DNA of 64,000 bases from Rhizobium sp. 32-5/1 (GTDB taxonomy: Bacteria; Pseudomonadota; Alphaproteobacteria; Rhizobiales; Rhizobiaceae), in assembly GCF_029537235.1 (NCBI RefSeq), contig NZ_CP120638.1, positions 3,164,501 through 3,228,500 of the forward strand, given 5' to 3'. This document shows, in pieces, positions 56,939 to 64,000 of the stretch. The first letter of the stretch is position 1, and every line of letters starts with the position of its first letter. Both the position numbers and the translations under genes were made by a program. The notes under the pieces are model-generated. The model ran no database searches and was not told where the DNA came from. It saw nothing but the letters and a program-made list of their open reading frames with translations.

Positions 56939-58272
56939 GCTCTGGCCTTTCTGGTTTCATCCGATTCCGGCACGCTCGCGGATGTGGGCTCCCCGAACGG
57001 CGCGGCGCGGGGCGAGAGCTGCAAGCTTTCCGGCGTCGTCATTGTGCCGGGGTTGATGGTCGAATAGGCGTCGCGTTCGCTGGCCGGTACTGCGGCGCGC
57101 ATGCGGCTGCGGAAGATCGCGTAGATCGTGATCAGCACATGGGCGCAGGCCGTAATCATGAACAGGCCATAGGGGCCTGTTGCGGTCATGATCGGACCGC
57201 CGATCGTCGGGCCGATGATCGTGCCGATCCCGTACAGCAACAGCAGTCCACCGGAAATCTTTACGAAATCCTCAGGCGTTGCAAAGTCGTTGGCGTGGGA
57301 CACCGCTATCGGATAGAGCGCATTGGCCGTGGCGCCGTAAATACCGACGAGGACCATCAACATGATCACGCTGCTCGGTTCGACGAGAAAGATCGAAAGG
57401 CCGGCAAGAGCCGCAATGGCGGCGAGTGCCGCCAAGACATAGCGACGGTCGATCCGGTCGGAGAGCCGACCGGCTGGGAACTGCATGACGGCGCCTGCGA
57501 AGATCGTCGTGGACATCATCAGGGCAACGTTGCTGTCGGTGAGGCCGGCCTGTCGGCCAAAGACCGCGCCCAGTGTTCCATAGGCGCCGTTGGAGATGCC
57601 GATCAGCAGGATGCCGAGAAAGGAGATCGGCGAATTTCGATAGAGCCCCCGCAGATCCAGGCTGACCTGCTTCAGCGGTTGTGGCGAGGCGGCGGTGGAC
57701 AGAAGGGTCGGCAGCATGGCGAGGCAATAGACGATGCCGCAGATCATGAAGAACAAGGCTGTCGAGGTATCCCCGAACGGGATCATCAACTGCCCGCCGA
57801 CGACGCCCATCAGGGTGATGGCGATATAGAGCGAGAAGATCGCGCCGCGGCTTTCATTGGTGGCACGCTCGTTCAGCCAGCTTTCGATGATCATCGAGGT
57901 GCCGGCCGTGGAAAAACCGGTGACGGCACGCAGAACGACCCACCAGATGGGATCGACCAGAAGCCCGGTGAGCAGCGCGATGATCGCCAGCAGCGACGTG
58001 AAACCGGAGAAAGCCCTGACATGGCCGATGCGCTGCACCACCTTTGGCGCCAGCAGGCATCCCAGTACGAAGCCGGACGCCCAGGAGGTTCCGAGCAGGC
58101 CAAGCAGCGTCGTCGAATAGCCTTCCGTCGTTCCGCGCACAGGCAGCAGCAGGCTGTGCAGCCCATTCCCGAGAAATAGGAAGAGCGTGCCAAGCAGTAG
58201 TGCTGCGACCGGCAGGAGGTTTTTCTCATGGATATTCGCTCGATTCAAACTGTGTTCGAAAATTAAGGCCAT
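56935..58272 (-). CDS. MFS transporter
   Basis: A 445-residue permease with about twelve membrane helices. Recognisable parts: LLLGTLFLFLGNGLHSLLLP, the loop GYSTTLLGLLGTSWASGFVL, GFSTAGTSMIIESWLNERAT, LMGVVGGQLMIPFG, and the second half MQFPAGRLSDRIDRRYVLAA with the MFS loop motif GRLSDRxxRR. It resembles YcaD-type transporters; the substrate is unknown. The DUF1192 gene follows. Confidence 0.9.
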   Translation of the reverse strand: MALIFEHSLNRANIHEKNLLPVAALLLGTLFLFLGNGLHSLLLPVRGTTEGYSTTLLGLLGTSWASGFVLGCLLAPKVVQRIGHVRAFSGFTSLLAIIALLTGLLVDPIWWVVLRAVTGFSTAGTSMIIESWLNERATNESRGAIFSLYIAITLMGVVGGQLMIPFGDTSTALFFMICGIVYCLAMLPTLLSTAASPQPLKQVSLDLRGLYRNSPISFLGILLIGISNGAYGTLGAVFGRQAGLTDSNVALMMSTTIFAGAVMQFPAGRLSDRIDRRYVLAALAAIAALAGLSIFLVEPSSVIMLMVLVGIYGATANALYPIAVSHANDFATPEDFVKISGGLLLLYGIGTIIGPTIGGPIMTATGPYGLFMITACAHVLITIYAIFRSRMRAAVPASERDAYSTINPGTMTTPESLQLSPRAAPFGEPTSASVPESDETRKARA

Positions 58273-58415
58273 GCGCCTGCAATTGCCAGCCGCAAATTTA
58301 AATTCAGCGGCGATTGCAAAACCTTACCCGGCGGACTAGCCCTGTTGACGCGTAAAAGTGACATGTGTGTGACGCAACAGCGTTACAGGCCTTTTTCACA
58401 ACAACGGGAAAAACC

Positions 58416-58571
58416 ATGTCGAAGGCCATGACGATCATTCTTCTTCTGGCGATGGTGATCCAGCTTCTGAAGCCGCTTGGCCTGCCGGGTTTGAAGCAGC
58501 GCCGGGATTTCTGGAAGATCGCAGTTTTCGCCATCGCGGTCATGATGGTGACGGTGCTGGTTCGGCCCTAG
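58416..58571 (+). CDS. Small two-helix membrane protein, conserved hypothetical
   Basis: A 51-residue protein: MSKAMTIILLLAMVIQLLKP (helix 1), LGLPGLKQRRDFW (basic loop), then IAVFAIAVMMVTVLVRP (helix 2). I recall close relatives in other rhizobia, which supports the frame, but no function is known. It is divergent from the MFS gene. Confidence 0.75.
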   Translation: MSKAMTIILLLAMVIQLLKPLGLPGLKQRRDFWKIAVFAIAVMMVTVLVRP

Positions 58572-58706
58572 GTGGAATTGAACCAAAACGCAATGACGCC
58601 GCCGTGCGGGGGCCTTTTGAAGAGAAATGTTGTCACCGGGACAATCAAAAGCCCGGCCGCTTGCGCGGACCGGGCTCTCTTCTCCTCCCCAGGATTGGAA
58701 TAGTGG

Positions 58707-59732
58707 TCAGGCGGCCTTTTCGAGGTCCTTCTTCCAGCCGCCGGTGGCGGCCAGGCTGCACATGCGGGCGCGATGGGAAAAGGCGCGCTGGCCGGCAGCG
58801 ACATTTTCCTGCTTGCCGCCCCAGGCGTTGAGCGCCTCGGTCTGCAGCGCGCGACCGTAGGAATAGGTCATGCCCCAGGGCAGGTCGTATCCGGCCTTCA
58901 TCGCGGAAAGATGGGCGGTGGCTTCCTCGGTCGACTGGCCGCCGGAGAGGAAGGCGATGCCGGGAACAGCTGACGGTACGGTGCGCTTCAGCACCCGGAC
59001 GGTGCGTTCGGCCACTTCGGCGACGCCGGCCTTGCGGGCCTTCTTGCCGTCGATGACCATGCTCGGCTTCAGGATAATGCCTTCGAGGCTCACATTGGCA
59101 TCGGCGAGTTCGTCGAAGACGATGCGCAAAGTGAGTTCCGTGACCTCTTCGGAGCGTTCGATCGAATGATCGCCCGGCGTGCCGTCCATCAGGACTTCAG
59201 GCTCGACGATCGGCACGATGCCGGCTTCCTGGCAGAGGGCTGCATAACGGGCGAGCGCATGGGCATTGGCCTTGATCGAGCCGAAGCTCGGCAGAACGTC
59301 GGAGACCGCGATCACGCCGCGCCATTTGGCGAAACGGGCGCCGGCGTCGTAGTAGGTCTTCAGGCGGCCTGCGAGGCCGTCAAGGCCTTCGGTGACGGTT
59401 TCGCCGGGGAAGAGTGCCATGGACTTTGCGCCAGCATCGACCTTGATGCCGGGAATGGCGCCGGCTGCACGGATCACGTCGACGAAGGGTGTGCCGTCGG
59501 CGGCCTTCTGGAACAGGGTTTCTTCAAAGAGGATGACGCCGGAGATGTAGGCTTTCATGGCCTCGTCCGCCCGAAACAGCATCTCGCGATAATCGCGGCG
59601 CGATGTTTCCGTGGAAGCGAGCCCGATCGTATCGAAGCGCTTGCCGATCGTTGCCGTGGATTCATCCGCAGCCAGGAGGCCCTTGCCGGTTGCCACCATC
59701 GCCGCTGCGATATCTTCCAGTCTCTCGCTCAT
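58707..59732 (-). CDS. Fructose-bisphosphate aldolase, class I
   Basis: A 341-residue Schiff-base aldolase that splits fructose 1,6-bisphosphate. The class I blocks are GKGLLAADESTATIGKRFD, GIKVDAGAKSMALFPGETV, FAKWRGVIAVSDVLPSFG and GIILKPSMVIDGKKA (the Schiff-base lysine lies in LKPSM). The C-terminus has IAFLSGGQSTEEATAHLS. I chose ATG 59732, where homology begins. It is next in line after pgk, gap and tkt on the same strand. Confidence 0.95.
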   Translation of the reverse strand: MSERLEDIAAAMVATGKGLLAADESTATIGKRFDTIGLASTETSRRDYREMLFRADEAMKAYISGVILFEETLFQKAADGTPFVDVIRAAGAIPGIKVDAGAKSMALFPGETVTEGLDGLAGRLKTYYDAGARFAKWRGVIAVSDVLPSFGSIKANAHALARYAALCQEAGIVPIVEPEVLMDGTPGDHSIERSEEVTELTLRIVFDELADANVSLEGIILKPSMVIDGKKARKAGVAEVAERTVRVLKRTVPSAVPGIAFLSGGQSTEEATAHLSAMKAGYDLPWGMTYSYGRALQTEALNAWGGKQENVAAGQRAFSHRARMCSLAATGGWKKDLEKAA

Positions 59733-59966
59733 TCCCGATCTCCAATTCTGATTTTGGAGTCTGAAATAGCAGAAGGTGGAAGGCACGAAAACAGCAATTC
59801 AATTTGTTAAAACGATTGAAAAAATTTTAATCGATTGAAATCGCTCAGTTAAATCGGAGCAGATGCTCCTCGTGTGAGCAAAAGACCTGATTGGCGAGGT
59901 TTTGGAAATGAACGAAGCGCAAGGTGTAAACCATGCGCTTCAAAAGGTGCTTTCAGCCAGCGGCGA

Positions 59967-61165
59967 TTACTTCTGCAGGTGCAGGATATCGACGCCGGGC
60001 AGGGGTTTGCCTTCCATCCATTCCAAGAAAGCGCCACCTGCGGTCGATACATAGCTCAGGTCGTCGGCCACGTCCGCGTGGTTCATCGCCGAGACCGTAT
60101 CGCCGCCGCCGGCAACGGAGACGAGTGCGCCGCTCTTGGTGCGGGACGCGGCATGTTTGGCCACGGCAACCGTCGCCTTATCGAACGGCGCGATTTCGAA
60201 GGCGCCGAGCGGGCCGTTCCAGACCAGCGTCGCGGCCTTGCTCACCCACTCGTTGACGGCCGCAATCGACTTCGGTCCGACATCGAGAACCATGGCATCG
60301 GCCGGGATCGCTTCGATATCGACGACCTCGTTCTCGGCGCCGGCCTTGAATTCACGGGCAACGACGCCGTCGACCGGCAGCACGATGGCGCAGCCTGCGG
60401 TCGCGGCTTCGATCATGATCTGCTTGGCGGTGTCGGCGAGGTCATGCTCGCAGAGCGACTTGCCGACATTGGTGCCGCGTGCAGCGATGAAGGTGTTGGC
60501 CATGCCGCCACCGATGACCAGCGCGTCGACCTGTTTCACGAGGTTCATCAGGAGGTCGATCTTGGTGGAAACCTTGGCGCCGCCGACGATGGCAACGACC
60601 GGGCGGGTCGGATTACCCAAACCTTTTTCCAACGCTTCCAGTTCGGCCTGCATGGTGCGTCCGGCGTAAGCCGGCAGGATGTGAGCCAGGCCCTCGGTCG
60701 AGGAATGTGCGCGGTGGGCGGCAGAAAAGGCATCGTTGACGTAGATATCGCCATTGGCAGCCAAGGCCTTGGTGAAGTCTGCGTCGTTTTTTCCTCGCCC
60801 TTGTGGAAGCGGGTGTTTTCCAGAAGCAGGATATCGCCGTCATTCATGCCGGCAATCGCCGCTGTCGCCTTCTCGCCGATGCAGTCTGCGGCGAAATGGA
60901 CATGCTGGTCGAGAATGTCCTCGACGGCCGGTGCGATCAGCGACAGCGACATGTCGGCGACAGGCTCACCCTTGGGGCGGCCGAAATGGGCAAGCAGGAT
61001 GACCTTGGCGCCCTTTTCCGAGAGTTCGCGAATAGTCGGCACGACACGCTCGATGCGGGTGGCATCGGTCACCTTGCCGTCCTTGACCGGGACATTGAGA
61101 TCGACACGCACGAGCACGCGCTTGCCGGCGATGTCTGTGAGGTCGTCGAGGGTCTTGAAAGTCAT
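59967..61165 (-). CDS. pgk: Phosphoglycerate kinase; one frameshift
   Basis: Makes ATP and 3-phosphoglycerate from 1,3-bisphosphoglycerate. The N-terminal blocks [20 protein letters not shown] and [12 protein letters not shown] and the C-terminal blocks [36 protein letters not shown] and [17 protein letters not shown] are typical. The frame breaks at a T6 run (60787-60792): one more A on the coding strand gives [20 protein letters not shown]. The whole protein is about 399 residues, normal. It must work in the cell, so the break is surely an error. Confidence 0.95.
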
Positions 61166-61244
61166 GGGTGTTCTCCGCTGATGGTGGTGTGTCGCAACGA
61201 GGCTCGATCAAACTATGAGAGCGTGCGGCAGTCCCGGATAGTCT

Positions 61245-61330
61245 TGCGCCCTTGTGGGAAGGATGGCCCGAAGGGTCGGGAGAGGGGCTCGCTTATGAAA
61301 CTCCCTCCCCGCAAGGGGAGGGAGAGCATT
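61245..61330. repeat. Rhizobial palindromic element between pgk and gap
   Basis: Contains cccttgtggg, ggtcgggagagggg and a perfect hairpin ctccctcccc-gca-aggggaggg (61301-61323). It is related to the arms of the element inside pabC and could also act as a terminator or mRNA stabiliser after gap. Confidence 0.65.
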
Positions 61331-61336
61331 CGGATT

Positions 61337-62338
61337 CTAGATCAGCTTGCCCATGGCAACAGCGGTGTCGGACATGCGGTTGGAGAAGCCCCACTCGTTG
61401 TCGTACCAGGACAGGATGCGCACCAGATCGCCATCGAGGACCTTGGTCTGGTCGGCGGCGAAGTTGGACGAGTGGCTGTCGTGGTTGAAGTCGATCGAGA
61501 CCAGCGGGCCGGTGACGTAGTCGAGAATGCCCTTCAGTTCACCTTCGGCTGCAGCCTTGATGGCGTTGTTGATTTCGGCAGCCGTGACCTTGCGGGACGG
61601 CACGAACTTCAGATCGACCACAGAGACGTTCGGGGTCGGAACGCGGATGGCCGAGCCATCGAGCTTGCCGGCAAGCTGCGGCAGGACGAGGCCAACGGCC
61701 TTGGCTGCACCGGTCGAGGTCGGGATCATCGACAGGGCTGCCGCGCGGCCGCGGTACAGGTCCTTGTGCATGGTGTCGAGCGTCGGCTGGTCACCCGTAT
61801 AGGAGTGGATGGTCGTCATGTAGCCCTTCTCGATGCCGAAGGCCTTGTCGAGAACATAGGCAACCGGTGCCAGGCAATTTGTCGTGCAGGACGCATTGGA
61901 GATGACGAGGTCATCCTTGGTCAGCGTGTTGTGATTGACGCCAAAAACGATTGTCTTGTCGGCATTGTCGCACGGTGCCGAAACGATGACGCGCTTGGAG
62001 CCGTTCGCCAGATGTGCGGCAGCCTTTTCGCGGGTCGTGAACAGGCCGGTGCATTCCAGCGCGATATCGACGTCGCTCCAGGGCAGATCCTTGGGGTCGC
62101 GGATCGCGGTGACGCGGATTGGGCCGCGGCCGACGTCGATCGTGTCGCCGGAAACCGTAACCGTACCGGGGAACTTGCCGTGCACGCTGTCGTAGCGCAC
62201 GAGATGTGCATTGGTCTCGACCGGGCCGAGGTCGTTGACGGCCACGACTTCGATGTCGGTGCGGCCGGATTCGACGATGGCGCGAAGGACGTTGCGGCCG
62301 ATGCGGCCAAAGCCGTTGATGGCAACTTTTACAGTCAT
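61337..62338 (-). CDS. gap: Glyceraldehyde-3-phosphate dehydrogenase
   Basis: A 333-residue NAD-dependent dehydrogenase. The NAD loop is [20 protein letters not shown] and the active-site cysteine is in [20 protein letters not shown]. The substrate-binding blocks [20 protein letters not shown] and [20 protein letters not shown] and the C-terminal [12 protein letters not shown] are present. It lies between tkt and pgk, in the usual rhizobial order. Confidence 0.97.
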   Translation of the reverse strand: MTVKVAINGFGRIGRNVLRAIVESGRTDIEVVAVNDLGPVETNAHLVRYDSVHGKFPGTVTVSGDTIDVGRGPIRVTAIRDPKDLPWSDVDIALECTGLFTTREKAAAHLANGSKRVIVSAPCDNADKTIVFGVNHNTLTKDDLVISNASCTTNCLAPVAYVLDKAFGIEKGYMTTIHSYTGDQPTLDTMHKDLYRGRAAALSMIPTSTGAAKAVGLVLPQLAGKLDGSAIRVPTPNVSVVDLKFVPSRKVTAAEINNAIKAAAEGELKGILDYVTGPLVSIDFNHDSHSSNFAADQTKVLDGDLVRILSWYDNEWGFSNRMSDTAVAMGKLI

Positions 62339-62410
62339 TTCAGGTCTCTCCCTGTCTAAGGTCTCGATGTGGAAAACGGAGCGCGTGGTGCCGCGCTCCG
62401 AAACGGAAAA

Positions 62411-64000
62411 TCAGGCGAGCTTCTTTTCCGCGGCGGCGACGATCGCCTCCACGGTGATGCCGAAGTGCTTGTAGAGGTCCTTGGCCGGACCCGAGGCGCC
62501 GAAGGAGTGCATGCCGACGAAGTCTCCGTCGTTACCGATGAAATAATCCCAGCCCTGGCGGACGGCGGCTTCTGCGGCAATCTTGACCGGCGCATCGCCG
62601 ATGACCGACTTGCGGTACTCGTCCGGCTGTTCGGCAAAGAGTTCGAAGCAGGGAACCGAGACGACGCGCGCGGCAATGCCCTTGGCGTTCAGCTGTTCGG
62701 CGGCCTTCACGGCCAGTTCGACCTCGGAGCCCGATGCGAAGATCGAGACCTTGGCGTTGTCGGCGGCGCGTAACTCGTAGGCACCTTTGGCGCAGAGGTT
62801 TTCAGCGACATAGTCGAGACGCGACGGCGCAAGGTTCTGGCGGGTGAGCGCGAGGCCCGACGGGCGATGCTGCTCTTTCAGAGCCAGATGCCAGCATTCC
62901 GCGGTTTCGACCGCATCTGCCGGGCGGAACATCAGAAGGTTCGGGATGGCACGGAGCGCTGCCATGTGCTCGACAGGCTCATGGGTCGGGCCGTCTTCGC
63001 CCACACCGATGGAATCATGGGTCAAAACATGGATGACGCGGATGCCCATCAGGGCTGCAAGCCGGATCGACGGACGGCAATAGTCCGAGAAGATCATGAA
63101 GCCGCCGGCATAGGGGATGAGACCCCCATGCAAGGAGATGCCGTTCATCGCGGCGGCCATGCCGTGTTCGCGGATGCCCCAATGCATGTACCGACCGGAG
63201 AAATCGGTCGGGGTGATCGACGTCATCTGGCTGGTCTTGGTGTTGTTGGACGGCGTCAGGTCGGCCGAGCCGCCCAGCGTTTCGGGCAGGGTGCCGTTGA
63301 TCACTTCGAGTGCATCTTCCGATGCCTTGCGGGTGGCGATTGCCGGAGGGCTGCCGGCCAGCTTTTTCTTGTAGGCATCCATGGCGCCATCGAGACCAGC
63401 CGGAAGTTCGCCGGCGAAACGGCGGGTGAACTCGGACTTCTTCGTCGTTTCAGTGGCGGCCAGGCGGCCATCCCAGGCCTTGTTAGCATCCACCGAGCGC
63501 GTACCGGCAGCACGCCATGCGTCGAGCACGTCTGCCGGAATGCTGAAGGCTTCGGCATCCCAGTTTAGTGCCTTGCGCGTGGCTGCGATTTCCTCAGCGC
63601 CGAGCGGCGAGCCATGCACCTTGTGCGTGCCCTGCTTGTTCGGTGCGCCGAAGCCGATGACGGTCTTGCAGGCGATGAAGGTCGGGCGGTCGGATTTGTG
63701 CGCGGCTTCGATGGCGGCGGCAATCTCATCCGGATTATGACCATCAACGCGGATCGTGTTCCAGTGCACGGCCTGGAAGCGGGCGATCTGGTCGGTCGAA
63801 TCCGACAGAGAAACGGCGCCGTCGATGGTGATGTTGTTGTCGTCCCAGAACAGCACGAGCTTGTTGAGCCTCAGGTGGCCGGCAAGGGCGATCGCCTCGT
63901 GGCTGATGCCCTCCATCAGGCAGCCGTCGCCGCAGAGCGCATAGGTGTAGTGGTCCTGCAGGTCGGAGCCGAACTCTTCGGCGAGCTTGCGCTCCGCAAT
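62411..64000 (-). CDS. tkt: Transketolase (5' end beyond the window)
   Basis: A thiamine-diphosphate enzyme of the pentose phosphate pathway. Within the window 529 codons are seen; they begin at the right edge in the first domain ([18 protein letters not shown], the GDG-type cofactor motif). Further on come [39 protein letters not shown] (second domain), and the C-terminal [20 protein letters not shown]. It ends at 62411. The N-terminal 120-odd residues lie outside the window. The run tkt-gap-pgk-aldolase on one strand suggests coordinated expression. Confidence 0.96.
   Translation of the reverse strand: MAERKLAEEFGSDLQDHYTYALCGDGCLMEGISHEAIALAGHLRLNKLVLFWDDNNITIDGAVSLSDSTDQIARFQAVHWNTIRVDGHNPDEIAAAIEAAHKSDRPTFIACKTVIGFGAPNKQGTHKVHGSPLGAEEIAATRKALNWDAEAFSIPADVLDAWRAAGTRSVDANKAWDGRLAATETTKKSEFTRRFAGELPAGLDGAMDAYKKKLAGSPPAIATRKASEDALEVINGTLPETLGGSADLTPSNNTKTSQMTSITPTDFSGRYMHWGIREHGMAAAMNGISLHGGLIPYAGGFMIFSDYCRPSIRLAALMGIRVIHVLTHDSIGVGEDGPTHEPVEHMAALRAIPNLLMFRPADAVETAECWHLALKEQHRPSGLALTRQNLAPSRLDYVAENLCAKGAYELRAADNAKVSIFASGSEVELAVKAAEQLNAKGIAARVVSVPCFELFAEQPDEYRKSVIGDAPVKIAAEAAVRQGWDYFIGNDGDFVGMHSFGASGPAKDLYKHFGITVEAIVAAAEKKLA

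Noticed and set aside
61245..61330. A riboswitch or small RNA between pgk and gap
   Set aside because: The segment fits the dispersed palindromic repeat better; the perfect hairpin alone does not show a regulatory RNA.
60803..62359. A 518-codon frame opposite pgk and gap
   Set aside because: It spans two genes and the palindromic element between them, and lacks any family signature.
1..64000. CRISPR arrays, rRNA or tRNA genes
   Set aside because: No regularly spaced repeat series was seen and no cloverleaf or rRNA sequence was recognised. In particular, no tRNA was seen at either island border.

Overview
The window is a chromosomal stretch of an alphaproteobacterium of the family Rhizobiaceae (Rhizobium/Agrobacterium type). 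The evidence is the gene set itself: homospermidine synthase, an Omp10-type lipoprotein, cysteine-free L31 and L36, a heme-dependent N-demethylase-like protein, the DUF1036-pyruvate kinase pair, rhizobial palindromic repeats, and the tkt-gap-pgk-aldolase cluster. No rRNA, tRNA, CRISPR array or prophage was recognised.

Layout. 1-24600 is core genome: gltD, an SGNH/DUF459 protein, an MltB-type transglycosylase, galU, an outer-membrane barrel, NfeD plus an SPFH protein, hemH, a LysM-tailed 5'-nucleotidase, an XRE regulator, omp10, homospermidine synthase, an operon of DUF3445-YciI-pabC-pabB, an M3 peptidase, a sigma-54 activator and a DUF882 peptidase. About 24720-35260 is an acquired metal-resistance island inserted between the DUF882 and DUF2312 genes and flanked by 73-bp imperfect direct repeats. 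It carries an FtsH-like remnant, chrA with a rhodanese-ChrB protein, a VTT-NicO fusion transporter, an IS-truncated CDF transporter, IS3 and IS5 fragments, a broken nucleotide cyclase, and the copper module actP-hmrR with a clear MerR-type promoter. 35300-64000 returns to core genes: DUF2312/DUF1244/N-formylglutamate hydrolase, pyk, purEK, rpmJ, efp, suhB, a MotA/MotB-like pair, a flavin dehydrogenase, a Bug-type binding protein, an ABC exporter, rpmE, and finally fba, pgk, gap and tkt at the right edge (tkt runs off the window).

How the genes work together. The right end supplies central carbon metabolism (aldolase, phosphoglycerate kinase, GAPDH, transketolase), with pyruvate kinase further left. 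pabB-pabC make p-aminobenzoate for folate, and purE-purK act in purine synthesis. The island adds efflux of chromate, copper and probably nickel/cobalt.

Quality warning. At least fifteen conserved genes are broken by single-base indels, nearly all one-base contractions of short homopolymers (for example pgk, pabB, actP, pepF, mltB). The rest of each protein is intact. I read these as sequencing or assembly errors, not as true pseudogenes, and annotate them as whole genes with the frameshift position given. The genuine pseudogenes are in the island.
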